This document shows, piece by piece, positions 33,355-45,486 of a stretch of DNA of 64,000 nt. The translations under genes were made by a program, and so were the position numbers. Origin of the DNA: Macrostomum hystrix (lineage: Eukaryota; Platyhelminthes; Macrostomidae); NCBI GenBank assembly GCA_950097015.1, contig CATNEN010000005.1, positions 5,757,501 to 5,821,500 on the forward strand, given 5' to 3'. Position 1 is the first letter of the stretch. Each line of letters begins with the position of its first letter. The notes beneath the pieces are model-generated. The model ran no database searches, had not been told where the DNA came from, and saw only the letters and a program-made list of their open reading frames with translations.

Positions 33355-33663
33355 TCACGTGTTAGACTGCTCTACGAGTTTGAGTGCAGCTATCTGGCCT
33401 GGGTCAGCATCACACTCAGCCTCATCAATTTGGTAACTAACTTGATATCCCAGCAGCAAAGGTCGAGACTCCAAATCTTCGACAATAGGGCGTTGTTGAC
33501 TAATCCCAGAAGCTGAAGAGGATCGAACTAACCGATGCCACAGTCTATTACTGTTGCTTGATTGTTGAGTGCGATTGTAAGTTTGAGATGGGCGCCAATA
33601 CAGTCGAGGTAGGAGATCCAACCAATGAGAACTTGTGCCGCTGAAATTTGAGATAATTGACAT
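33355..33663 (-). CDS. Short reading frame with mitochondrial-leader-like N-terminus; COQ6 first exon or separate gene
   Basis: An ATG at 33663 opens 102 codons. The first 55 residues are rich in Arg, Ser, Asn and Gln and nearly free of acidic residues (LLPRLYWRPSQTYNRTQQ; LWHRLVRSSSASG), as in mitochondrial targeting sequences. A donor-like TATCAA|GTTAGT occurs in phase 0 after residue 74 and would fit the phase-0 acceptor of the first COQ6 core exon at 31519. If spliced there, the protein would carry a long leader. If not spliced, the frame ends with TGA at 33355 as a small unknown protein. I cannot choose between these. Confidence 0.4.
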   Translation of the reverse strand: MSIISNFSGTSSHWLDLLPRLYWRPSQTYNRTQQSSNSNRLWHRLVRSSSASGISQQRPIVEDLESRPLLLGYQVSYQIDEAECDADPGQIAALKLVEQSNT

Positions 33664-34755
33664 TTTAATTTACTATCAGCTAGACCAACGAAATTCCCTT
33701 TTTAAAATACTCCGACTCCAAAAGAGGAATTAAAAAACACTTTGAATTGAACTTAGAAGCCATTTAAATAGATAAAATAAGTAAAAAAGGAATACAAAGT
33801 TCATAGTTTTGTTGTTTTTGTAAATGGCAAAAATAAAATATTATTGTAAATAAATTTCTTTCCATTTTATCTTTAATAAACAACTCATTAAATTAAACTT
33901 TGTGGCAGAATATACTTGTATGAAACAAAAAATAACGTATATAGACAGAAACACTACTACCGCAGATTACGTAATTAAAGTAGTGCAAGAAGCGCATGAA
34001 ATTAATTATTTCAAGTTAAAAAGGTTAGACTTTTACAGAAAAAAACTAAAAACTAGCTTGGATAAAGCCAATACATCTGTACTTGAAGATAAGCAGTGTT
34101 TCTGCTTTTAGAAGTATACGAAAGTTTGCTGTACCGATGGAAGCAGCAACGATAAAAAAACGATTGACAAAAAACTTTGAGGACAACTAAATATGAAGAC
34201 AAAAATATGCTGATTGCACAAATAGAATAGTCTTAACACCAGAATAAATATTTGTAAACAGGTAATACGAGATATCATATATCTACTAGCAAATTGTGAC
34301 TCACAACTAACAAAATGATTACGAATGCAATAAATTAATAAACCGAAATATAAGACATTGCAATTAAAAAGTTTGTTCTATTAGAATATTAGTTTTGTTG
34401 CTCCGAAAAGGGAGAAAAAACAAAATGTTCATCCGAAAAACTCGGTAAAACCAACTAAAACAAGTATAGGCAACAAACATATTGCATTTTTGAATAAACT
34501 TATTGAGACCAACTTTAGAAGTTGTAGCCTTTTAAAGTGCAAAAATAGAAAAACATTCAAAGTTTTTGTTCGACATATTTTAGTAACCTTAAAAAATTCG
34601 ATAATTATTTCGCGGACTCACCTTTTCAGAAAGAAAAATAAAAAAAAAACATTTCACCACAAAATGGCAGGCTAAATGTTGTAGATTAGGAGTTAGTTTT
34701 ATAGTTATTCTATCTCAATTAAAATTGACCTAATGTTTAATATTTTATGAAAAAA
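33664..34755. other. AT-rich spacer, nothing firm
   Basis: Contains a 69-codon AT-rich reading frame at 33902-34111 (+) rich in Lys, Asn and Tyr, with no recognisable family. No other feature. Confidence 0.4.
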
Positions 34756-34759
34756 TACA

Positions 34760-35850
34760 CACATCTTTAATGACCAATACATGGATCTTTAATGACCAAT
34801 ACATGGATCTAGAATGACCAATACATGGATCTAGAATGACCAATACATGGATCTAGAATGACCAATACAGGGATCTAGAATGACCAATACAGGGATCTAG
34901 AATGACCAATACCCAAATCTAGAATGACCAATACATGGATCTAGAATGACCAATACCCGAATCTAGAAACACCAATACAGGTATCTAGAATGACCAATAC
35001 AGGTATCTAGAATGACCAATACAGGTATCTAGAATGACCAATACAGGTATCTAGAATGACCAATACAGGTATCTAGAATGACCAATACAGGTATCTAGAA
35101 TCACCAATACAGGTATCTAGAATGACCAATACAGGTATCTAGAATGACCAATACAGGGATCTAGAATGACCAATACATGGATCTAGAATGACCAATACAG
35201 GGATCTAGAATGACCAATACAGGGATCTAGAATGACCAATACAGGGATCTAGAATGACCAATACAGGGATCTAGAATGACCAATACAGGGATCTAGAATG
35301 ACCAATACAGGGATCTAGAATGACCAATACAGGGATCTAGAATGACCAATACCCGAATCTAGAATGACCAATACAGGGATCTAGAATGACCAATACAGGG
35401 ATCTAGAATGACCAATACATGGATCTAGAATGACCAATACATGGATCTAGAATGACCAATACATGGATCTAGAATGACCAATACAGAGATCTAGAATGAC
35501 CAATACAGGGATCTAGAATGACCAATACCCGAATCTAGAATGACCAATACAGGGATCTAGAATGACCAATACAGGGATCTAGAATGACCAATACATGGAT
35601 CTAGAATGACCAATACATGGTTCTAGAATGACCAATACATGGATCTAGAATGACCAATACAGGGATCTAGAATGACCAATACAGGGATCTAGAATGACCA
35701 ATACAGGGATCTAGAATGACCAATACAGGGATCTAGAATGACCAATACAGGGATCTAGAATGACCAATACAGGTATCTAGAATGACCAGGTCCAATACAG
35801 GTATCTAGAATGACCAATACAGGAATCTAGAATGACCAATACTAGATCAT
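34760..35850. repeat. Minisatellite, 22-bp unit, about 49 copies
   Basis: Tandem TCTAGAATGACCAATACAGG plus GA, with ATGGA, GGTA and CCCGAA variants in runs. One unit near 35790 has a 5-bp insertion (CAGGT). It lies 3' of ATP9, outside its coding exons, and so is intergenic unlike most other arrays. Confidence 0.97.
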
Positions 35851-36051
35851 AAATGAGTAATCCTAGATCTTGCTGGCACTATATTCTTAAAATTTTCTGT
35901 CGCATCTGACCTTTAAAAAGACAGTCAATTAAAAATAATCCAAAAAAAGAAATTTTTAAAACAAATTAATAGAAGAAACTTTTTGCCGATGAAAAGTTAA
36001 AACCAAGTAAACAAAAGACTGAATAAAGTGTTTAATAAAACAATAAGACAA

Positions 36052-39000
36052 TTACGCCTGCAGCTTTCTAGCAATGGGTGGACTCATCTGGTAGCGAACA
36101 AACTTTAGCAGGAAGAATGGAATCGAACTGACACCAGTGATAGCCAGCACCTTCCACAGGAAGTCTAGGGTTAGTATGAAGGCTCGATCTGCGGGAAAAA
36201 TAGTGGTTAGTGGCGGTACTGTTATAAAAAATATTAGCATTACACTACTGTTTAAGCGTTTAAGTAGAAATGTGCGCATTTTTACATTAAAAAATCTGTA
36301 AATGTAAGAAAAAAATGACGCGGACAGGATGAATGAGGAGAAGAGGAGAAATATTGATTGTTATAATGATCAGGTAATGGAAGGTAATGACTGGCCCTAG
36401 GACTCACCAAAGTACTCAGTAAGCACAAACATAGCAGTCACATAGCAGGTCAGACTAAGCAGTTCGGCCACAATCATTTGCCAGCACCAGGTTCGCACAG
36501 TTAAAGCAACCATGATGAGTTCGGTGAGCACAACGGCTGTAAAAGCGATGCTCACTACATGCAGGAAAGAGCCTTCGAATAGCCATAGAGAGCCGTACAT
36601 GATGATGCCGCCCTAAAAGGAATGAAACGTAGCAATTTAAAGTTTCCGTTACTTTTCTGCACCATTCCTACTTCCACCGTTACTTTAAGTGACTTTTATG
36701 GGACAGTAACTCCCACCGTTACTTTTTAGTTACTTTTCTGAAATAGCAAGTCACGCCCTTACTTTTTAGTCACTTTACAGAAAAATTTGCTCGCGCCGTT
36801 ACATTTGGTTACTGTTATGAAAACGTTACTCCTGTCGTTACTTTTCTTTAACAGTTGCTCACAAACAGGTTACTCGCGCACTTACTTCTGGTAACTTTTC
36901 TTGAATATTTACTACAACCGTTACATTCAGGTACTGTTCTGGATATGCTACTCACATCGTTACTTTTTAGTTACTAAAATATATACTCCCGCCGTTACTT
37001 TTAGTTACTTTTTGGAAGTACACTTACCTGGTAGAGCGAAATGGCTGTCCAAATAAAGAAAACTTTAGCCGACAATTCTCTGCCTTTGATTAGATCGCGG
37101 TATAATTCCGGAAATTTTTCAGCAGTGAAATCCGTCACGTCTTTATCAAATACTAGCGAAAATACTGGGAACATTGTGAACACGGTAGCGTAGCCAATCA
37201 TTAGGACGCCGGGGAATAGGCTAATAGCGACGTAGAAGAATACGGCTGAGAACACGGCTTGCATAGTAGAGATAATGAGGCCGCGGTGTACAATAAACTG
37301 GGCCAATACGGCCGTGTTCTTGTAGCACTGGCGTCCGTGTACCTAGGCGATGAAGCAATATATATGTGGCCTAGCCGCCGTAGAAACTACAGCTAGCCCA
37401 GTTGGGGGTGGGTTAGTGGCAGAGCGGTCTGACGAGCCTCCAAGGCCCAGTGAGAGTGTACACTGCCTGACGATGAGAAAGTCAGGGCAGATGTACACAC
37501 CTGTGTGAGTGTGTGCTCATGAGTCAGCGAAACGGGCAGAATTGCCTCCTCGCTGGCTGCGGGTCTACTGTGAGCAAATGCTGTACAGCCTTCCTGGTGC
37601 TTCTAAAAGATGTGTACAACTGTTCAGTCCATGGACTAGGGGCACTGGACACCACATTAAGATCCTAACCACTAGGCTACAAGCTCCATTGAATAGATAA
37701 AATTATAATATAGAAAAAGCTAAGGTATCAGTTACCAGCAGCAGCCTAGCAACGTGTTGAAATCTTGTGATGCTGAAATCGGCCGCAAGCGAAGCCTGCT
37801 TGCCCTCCTTGCCAACAATGCCCAGGCCGCAATCGGCCGCTTGAATCATGGCCACATCGTTGCCACCGTCGCCAACAGCGGCGCATCTTTTCCCCGTGTG
37901 CTCCTTCAATAGTTGGACAACTTCGGCCTTCTGGGTTGGCGAACAACGGCAGACAACAACGGCCGGGGCTTGGCAGGCCAGCTGAATGAAACGACGCTCG
38001 TCTTGTTCAACTGCGGCCTGCGAATTGGCGATTTTCAAGGTTTAGGGATTAAAGATTCATGATTAAATCTGATCTTGTTATGTCTACTTATTGCATAAAT
38101 AACACAGAATTACTACATAGGAGAGATCGGAAATGGGAGAGATCAGACATGGGAGAGATCGGACATGGGAGAGATCAGACATGGGAGAGATCAGACATGG
38201 GGAGATGAGAAAAGGGAGAGATGACCCAGGGGTGAGATGAGACAAGAAAGACATGGGACAAGGGAGAGATGAGACAAGGGAGACATGGGACAAGGGAGAG
38301 ATGAGACAAGGGAGAGATGACCCAGGGGAGAGATGAGACGCGGGAGAGATGAGACACATTAGAGATAAGATACGGGAGAGATGAGACAAGGGAAAGATGG
38401 GACATGGGAGAGATGAGACAAGGGAAAGATGGGACATGGGAGAGATCAGACACGGGGAGATGAGAAAAGGGAGAGATGACCCAGGGGAGAGATGGCACAA
38501 GGGAGAGGTGAGACACGGGAGAGATGAGACACGGGAGAGATGAGACACATTAGAGATAAGATACGGGAGAGATGAGACAAGGGAAAGATGAGACACGGAA
38601 GAGATGAGACACGGAAGAGATGAGACACGGAAGAGATGAGACACGGAAGAGATGAGACACGGAAGAGATGAGACACGGAAGAGATGGGACATGGGAGAGA
38701 TAAGACAAGGGGGAGATGACCCAGAGGAGAGATGAGACAAGGAAGAGGTGAGACACGGGATAGACGCGATATAGGGAACTAGTAATGTTGTAAGGGCCGT
38801 ATCAAAGTTGTTTTTTCATCTCTCCGCTTTTAATCTAGAAGTGCAGCACAGTTAGATGAGGTGAACGGTTGCAGCAAACACCAACCTGCATATGCTGGCC
38901 AGTGATAACGATTCCCTGTCCAGCTTCAACCCGTCTAGCCATGCTGCGAATTTCATTATCTAGATCGGCGCTACGACAGGACGCGGGTTCGAATACGTAC

Positions 39001-42000
39001 AGTCCGGCCGCCTTATCCACCAGCCTGGAGCTCTTGGCGATGCAGCAGGCGGTCTCTAGTTTGTCGCCGGTCAGCATCCAGACTCTGACGCCGGCATTTC
39101 TCAGAGTCTCCAGAGTCGGCCTAACGCCAGTCTGCAGACGGTCTTCAACGCCAGTGATGCATAGCAGCTCCAGGCCATTGTCCAATAGTTGCTGCACTCG
39201 GGCGACCTTCTCGGCTCGGTTCTCCATGGCTAGACGCGCCCGCTCGTACCTTTAACGTTAGGATTGGGATTTAGACTGCATCCGATGGGGGCTAAGGGGG
39301 TCAGTTGACCCACTTTACACATAATTTAGTCCTCGAATGATAATAGGAGGTCAACTGACCCCACTCATTCATGCTACTACTCTCGAATGATTATTGGGGG
39401 TCAACTGACCCCACTCATTCATGCTACTACTCTCGAATGATTATTGGGGGTCAACTGACCCCACTCATTCATGCTACTACTCTCGAATGATTATTGGGGG
39501 TCAACTGACCCCACTCATTCATGCTACTACTCTCGAATGATTATTGGGGGTCAACTGACCCCACTCATTCATGCTACTACCCTCAAATGATTTTAGGAGG
39601 TCAACTGACCTCACTCATTCATGCTACTACTCTCGAATGATTTTAGGAGGTCAACTGACCCCACTCATTCATGCGACTACTCTCGACTGATTATTGGGGG
39701 TCAACTGACCTCACTTATATTCATGAAACGATACAAGTTTGATTGAATTTAAGGGGGTCTAATGACCTCACCTTCCATCCTAGAGCAATTAAAATAAACA
39801 AAGGACACACGTTACTCACTTTTTATTCCACTCCTCGTAGAATTCCGGCCGCAAAACTCGCCTAGCAACAAGCAGCGTGCGCAGGCCTTCCCTAGCCAAA
39901 TTGTCCACTTCCTCTTCTAGCCAGTCGGCTGGTTGCACAACAGCGCCAATCACAGTGTCGGCGCCTTTGGCGTAGAATACAATCTCGCCGGTAAGATTAT
40001 CGCGCAAAATGATACCCATGCGTTTAGATTCGCTACTGAATGGAAACAGGTGCAGTACGGAGTAGGTCAGCTCAATTCCGTTGTCTGCTTTTAAAAGAAT
40101 GCTGCTTTGATCGCGCTGGGCCAAGGTTAGGCCGACGCTGGCTGTCCAATTCACAAGCGCCACTTCATCTGGACTGCTGGCCTATGCGAGGGGTTAAAAT
40201 GGACTGGTGTTAGTCGTACTTTCTCAGAATGTAGATATGGGTTTGTCAAGTGAATTTATACACTTTTAGGAGATCAGGTTGTTGTTCAAAAAAAGTACAA
40301 GAAAAGATAAAAAGATAAAATTTAATGATATGTTTACCATGTAGGAAGTGCGCATTCGTAGGTGGTGTTATTTAGAGAATGTACATTCCGAGGTGGGGTT
40401 GTAGCTTAGAGAATGTACATTCGGAGGAGGGGTTGTTGTTTAGAGAATGTACATTTGGAGGTGGGTTGTTGTTTAGAGAATGTACATTCGGAGGTGGGGT
40501 TGTTGTTTAGAGAATGTACGTTTGGAGGTGGGGTTGTTGTTTAGGGAATGTACATTCGGAGGTGGGGTTGTTGTTTAGGGAATGTACATTCGGAGGTGGG
40601 GTTGTTGTTTAGAGAATGTACATTTGGAGGTGGGGTTGTTGTTTAGGGAATGTACATTCGGAGGTGGGGTTGTTGTTTAGAGAATGTACATTCAGAAGTG
40701 GGGTTGTAGTTTAGAGAATGTACATTCGGAGGTAGGGTTGTTGTTTAGAGAATGTACATTCGGAGGTGGGGTTGTGTTTAGAGAATGTACATTCGGAGTT
40801 GGGATTGTTGTTTAGAGAAAGTACATTATATGAAAATGTAGCTAAGAAGAGACAGTATATTCAGAATAGGGTAACTATTTGTTGAACTCACCTGGTAGGT
40901 GGGCCCTCTAGTCGGTGTTGTGACAGCGCCGGAACCGCCCAGAGCATAATCCTCGCTATTGGAGACGTCATCGGCTGGGGAAGCGACGTCATCGTAGACT
41001 GGCGTGACATTGTGACACAGGGCGATAGCACGAACGGCTTCAGCAGTGCGACCTGCCAGATCTGCGCCTTGGCGGGTGATGGACAATCTCTTTGTCGGCT
41101 CCTGATCCTGCTGCTTGTCGTCTACTTTGCCAGTTACTAAGGCGACACTGTTGCGAACGTGTTCGCGAATTTCTGCATGAGAATCTGGCTCATCGGTGTA
41201 AACAATGGTGCCCAGGTGTAGCTTCTTGAATACCTGCATTATTGAGTAGGTCGTGAAGTCATTTCTCAATTAAGATTCTAAAAATAAACACGTATCCAGA
41301 CGTATGCATAACGAATTTCGCTTACCATTTCATTCTCTGTAAGCGTGCCAGTTTTGTCGCTAAGCAGGTAGCTAATTCTACCCAACTCTTCAGGAATGGT
41401 TGTGTTGCGCACAATGTTGCCTTCTAGTTTGTCGTCTCGCATTATTAGAAACGAATAAGTGATCTTGGCCATGTCGAGATTCACACGCAGTCTGCAAAAC
41501 AACAGAAACAAGAATGGTTTCTAATGGGATCTAATTGTGATAAGAAGGTAGTATCTGAGTAAGATTCAGGGAATTATCTAAGTAGATTCAGGGAAGTATT
41601 TAAGTGAGATTCAGGGCAGTATCTGAGTGAAATTCAGGGCAGTATCTGAGTGAGATTCAGGGCAGTATCTGAGTGAGATTCAGGGCAGTATCTGAGTGAG
41701 ATTCAGGGCAGTATCTGAGTGAGATTCAGGGCAGTATCTGAGTGAGATTCAGGGCAGTATCTGAGTGAGATTCAGGGCAGTATCTGAGTGAGATTCAGGG
41801 CAGTATCTGAGTGAGATTCAGGGGCAATCAGGGCAGTATCTGAGTGAGATTCAGGGCAGTATCTGAGTGAGATTGACAAGCTAGAGTACTGTCTCATACA
41901 CAGAATAAGCTTAGTCTGAAAACCTAAGCTGCAAACAATATAAATGAAATAGATTTCCAATGCAACAGATGTCCCAAAAAACACAATTCATAGGATCTAC

Positions 42001-45000
42001 ACACACCCAAAAACAAAATCCTTGGGAAACTATAAATAGAAGGGAACTGAATCACGTTCAGAGTGCACACACAAACACACACCCTCTGGTTTAGAATCGC
42101 CCACATTCAGGAAAGCACCTTGCGCTAAGGAAATACGAAAATGTAATCTGGTACGGTCGTTCTTCGCGGAACAAATCAACTTCTGAACCGATCGATAATC
42201 ACAGAAACCTATTGGTAGGAAAGAAAGCAAATGAGAAGGTAGAGTGGCACAAGCTTAGCCATGTGTACGCATTCAGTACTCTTGAAAAAATGAGCTAAAA
42301 ATTTGAGCAGAACTTGGCAGTCTAAAATCACAGTCCTAGCAGCTTAAGAAACTCATGAACGAATATGTCCGATATGTATAGAAAAATATATAAAAGCAAG
42401 CACTATAAAAAATTACACTTTAGGAGTTGATAACACCCAATAAGTGAGATGTTTGCCTATTTGTTAGAGCTTCGGACTCAGGTCTGGAGTTCGAATCCTA
42501 GCTCTAAAGAAAAAATGAAATTCAGGGAGGGTCAGGGTAGCAGCAGTCCATGGACTGAACGCATAGTTGAACGCAGCCACTGGACGCGCCACATAATAGC
42601 CTAAAAATCCACATAAACTAGCCGATATGTAGAGAAAAATGCAAAATAGCAATAAACTCACGCCAACGGTATGATGTAGGAGAATAGCAGTAGAAATCGC
42701 CAATAATATTTGTACCATTGTCCGCCGAAGCCTTTGAATGCCACCAAGAGTAGCGATAGTAGCAGAACACTGCCGACAAGCAGTTTAGTGATGTTATTAA
42801 TCTCTTGATCTACAAGGCCAAATTTGCTTCTAGGCGGTGAACTATTCATAGCGGCTCTGGTCTCGGCGCCAGTGTACACAACCACACCGAGAGCCCAGTT
42901 AGAAGCTACCACAGTGTTAGTCCATAGGGTATTCTCCACTGATAGAGAGGCCTGATCTGCGCCCACACCAGCGCCAGTAGAGTCCGGACTATCGGGCCCA
43001 GCCATGCTCAGAGTGCCAATGAAACTGTGAATATCTAGGCCCGGTCTCTCGGCGTACACGCTGGCCCCGGAGCGTAACAGTTGATCGTCTCCAGCCAATC
43101 GCTGGGTAATTGGCGGGGCTATTCGAAGCTTCCAGTCTGTTTCGCCGTCTAATTGATCGGTGCGCAGAAAGCAGGTGCCCATCTTTTCTGAGGTGCGCAA
43201 TAGAACTAGATCGGCTGGGACTCGCTCGTCTTTGTTGACGCGAATTACATCGCCAACCTGATGGATGATTCAACAGCTATTCGATTTTAGCGATAAAATT
43301 AAAAATAATGCAGCAGTTAAGACCTAAAGGTCCGGAGTTCGAATCTCAGCCTATGGAAGAATAATTCAGTTCGCTATGATACAAAATAGAGATCAGGGAG
43401 ACGGTTGGGTTAGGGTTTAAAGCATCTGAAGGCTGCGTAGCTACTGCTGTTCAGTCCATGGACTGAGAGCGACGCCACACCCACTTGTACCCATTTTTAA
43501 CAGCAGGGTGAACTGAAGCAAAGCAGATTTAAGGGTCTTGCTAAAGGACATAATTGTTCTAGTTGAGTCGGGAATCGAACACCCGCCCTTAATTCGTGAG
43601 CCCTAGTTATCCAAGTTACTCAATAGATGAGTAGTTATCTATTTGACTCACCTTCAGAGCACTGCTAGGTACCATAATCGACCTGTCCATAGTCAATCGT
43701 TCATACTTGGTGCCGTTCAGTTCTCGATCTCGGCTCCAGCGTCTAAAATCGTCTACAGCCTCTCTGACCATTGTTACAAAGACCACAAATATGAGTGGTC
43801 CCCAGTAGGTGTACAAGTAGCCAATCCGTAACGGAGGCACAAACTGGGATAAGGCCATCACTAGGAAGCAGAAGTTTAGAAACAGTTTAAACTGTTCAAA
43901 CAATACCAAAAATAAAAAGCTGAATATGGAGTATTTCTGATTTCTAATTAGATTTGCCGGATATTTCACAGTCTTGCTATGTCGGCCTAGAAACACCACA
44001 CGCGGCAGGTATTTCTTTGGAGGATTCAGACACAAACAAAAGCATTCCCAGCACCTGCGGAAAGGTTTAATGTAAGGCAGTGAGTACTTATATGTATATA
44101 TAAACAATTAAATTATTTAAACACACACATAGGGTGTGCAAATTTGCTAAGACATTCTCATTGTGAGACAGTGTACACTGTGCCTTGAAAGTTGGCCTTT
44201 AACAGCTTCAATTACAAGACAAAACCCACAAGCATTCTCTTAACAATAGAAAGTCCACACTATTTCCCCCCTGCCCTGAGGGTATGTAAAATACCCATTG
44301 CCTATGTCACAGAAGCTCCTAAACCATATGACTATTTGTGAGATATGCAGAAATTCTTGTCAAAGACCCTGGTGACAAGGATAACTAACATTGCTCTGTA
44401 TAAACCAGTATGATAAATTGATATTAGCCCAATAATATGAATCCATCAGTTTTAATATTCATAAAATAGTTTTTTAATGTTCATTGGTCTTGTTATGCCA
44501 TTTTTACCATATTGATAATTTTTGTGCCATTTTGGTACTATAGGTACAAAGTGCCAAAGTGCCAAATAAATTTGTTATATATCACTCTATCAAAAATTTT
44601 TAATCCTTTAAAATTAAAAACTACACTGGACATGTCTCCAAAATGTAATTTTTCCTAGAGGGATATGCTATGCATACATTATGGCACAAAAACCAAAGCC
44701 TAACATGTCCATAAGAAATATTGAATATTTCAATAGTACCAATGTTTTGTAATTCTGAAAGTTCTTTAAATAGATTGAGTAGAAAACATCAGCTAAAGTT
44801 AAGGATTTTCATGGAAATTGGAGATCCTTGAATGAATGTAAAAAATATTATATGTAGCTATTTGAAATACCTCCCTCTGGTGATTCTACATTCAATGGCT
44901 GTTCCAAAACAAAAATGTGACTTTATCATAGAATCAGGCTCAGAGTCATGAATATTTCTATAATTTTCAAAAATATTAGACTATAATCCTATCACTACTG

Positions 45001-45486
45001 ACCCTTAAACATGAAATTAATATGTGAACTGTCATTATAATACTTTGTATGAATTCACTCTTTTATCAACAAATAGTAAACCTGAAAATCTGTCTAATTT
45101 TAAATAAATTTGATTTTCCTCAACAAACATCTTAAAACAATATCAATGATAAGAAAATTTAATGAACTGACTAGCAGATTTTGCAGACAACAAAAAATTT
45201 TTGGCATAGTTACCATTGGCTTTAGTTAAAAAGAGGCTTAGTTTATTTAAAACCATTTTAAAGTATAATAGTAGTAGGCCTAGTATTTAAAAATTCTAAG
45301 GGGCTAATTTTTTGCTAAGTCTTACCTTGCAAAGCAGGATTTTTCTTGCTTCTTCTGTGTAGCAGCTTCTGCCTCTTGAATTGATGAGTATTGGTGTTGA
45401 TTGGAGCCATTCATCTGCTCATGGTCTAGCAAACATGCTGACATTGAGCTGGAGTCTCGATCTTGCAATTTAATGCAGTCGGCCAT
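36052..45486 (-). CDS. ATP9: ATP9-type phospholipid-transporting P4-ATPase, eleven exons, complete
   Basis: Exons: 45486-45326, 44054-43652, 43257-42662, 41491-41326, 41233-40892, 40181-39820, 39249-38886, 38017-37736, 37342-37028, 36612-36408 and 36188-36052. All phases join, giving 1110 aa. Exon 2 has the conserved start of the transmembrane region ([20 protein letters not shown]). Exon 3 holds the actuator loop ([15 protein letters not shown]). Exon 4 holds the phosphorylation site DKTGTLT (about residue 434). Exon 7 has [12 protein letters not shown] and exon 8 has [19 protein letters not shown]. Exons 9-11 encode the C-terminal TM helices. The M4 motif, usually PISL in this family, reads PLAL across the exon 3/4 junction. 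Length and motifs match ATP9A/B, endosomal/Golgi P4-ATPases that act without a CDC50 partner. The longer linker in exon 5 ([15 protein letters not shown]) is less conserved. Most introns carry a minisatellite or SINE. Confidence 0.96.
36625..37020. repeat. Degenerate tandem repeat, GTTACTTTT-based, in ATP9 intron 9
   Basis: Diverged units of about 45-60 bp built on CCGTTACTTTTAGTTACTTTTCTG. It is much older-looking than the other arrays. It nearly fills the intron between 36612 and 37028, including bases close to both splice sites. Confidence 0.85.
37408..37600 (+). repeat. SINE-B copy with internal deletion, ATP9 intron 8
   Basis: The head TAGTGGCAGAGCGGTCTGACG joins directly to CCTCCAAGGCCCAGTGAGAG. 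The rest follows the family to CGCTGGCTGCGGGTCTACTG. Confidence 0.82.
37601..37686 (-). repeat. SINE-A fragment, ATP9 intron 8
   Basis: Contains CTGTTCAGTCCATGGACT and ends with AACCACTAGGCTACAAGCTC, the reverse of the A-box head. The part between is deleted. Confidence 0.75.
38115..38768. repeat. Minisatellite, about 18-bp unit, near 36 copies, ATP9 intron 7
   Basis: Units of GAGAGATGAGACACGGGA and variants (ACAAGGGA, ACATGGGA, GACCCAGGG). It is a pure purine-rich plus strand (almost no T except in GAT), so it could form a triplex or hairpin-free R-loop. Confidence 0.95.
39290..39775. repeat. Minisatellite, 50-bp unit, about 9 copies, ATP9 intron 6
   Basis: The unit contains CCCCACTCATTCATGCTACT and GGGGGTCAACTGACCCC. 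The latter is itself an inverted repeat (GGGGTCA-AC-TGACCCC), so each unit can form a small hairpin. Outer units are diverged. Confidence 0.95.
40345..40828. repeat. Minisatellite, 34-bp unit, about 14 copies, ATP9 intron 5
   Basis: The unit begins GGAGGTGGGGTTGTTGTTTA and ends GAGAATGTACATTC. Single-base variants (ATTTGG, TTAGGG) recur. It ends about 65 bases from the exon 5 donor. Confidence 0.95.
41550..41876. repeat. Minisatellite, 23-bp unit, about 14 copies, ATP9 intron 3
   Basis: Units of GAGTGAGATTCAGGGCAGTA plus TCT, nearly identical in the centre. One unit near 41815 is interrupted (CAGGGGCAATCAGGG). Confidence 0.95.
42440..42605 (+). repeat. SINE-A-related copy with variant tRNA head, ATP9 intron 3
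   Basis: The head reads TTGTTAGAGCTTCGGACTC with B box GGAGTTCGAATCC. The body has CAGTCCATGGACTGAACGC and CGCGCCACATAATAGC. The head differs from the main SINE-A copies, so it may be a subfamily. Confidence 0.7.
43320..43615 (-). repeat. SINE-A copy, ATP9 intron 2
   Basis: The minus strand has the B box GGGTGTTCGATTCCCG, then the CTTTAGCAAGACCC block and CAGTCCATGGACTG. A separate plus-strand B-box remnant (GGAGTTCGAATCTC) lies at 43333-43346. Confidence 0.8.
44055..45325. other. ATP9 intron 1, AT-rich, with a SINE-B remnant
   Basis: The largest ATP9 intron. A decayed minus-strand SINE-B piece (CAGTGTACACTGTGCCTTG) lies at about 44160-44245. The rest is unstructured AT-rich sequence with no minisatellite. 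Confidence 0.55.

Noticed and set aside
38084-38756. Repetitive [14 protein letters not shown] peptides, 218 codons
   Set aside because: Translation of the 18-bp (multiple of three) ATP9 intron 7 minisatellite; it lies between well-supported exons.
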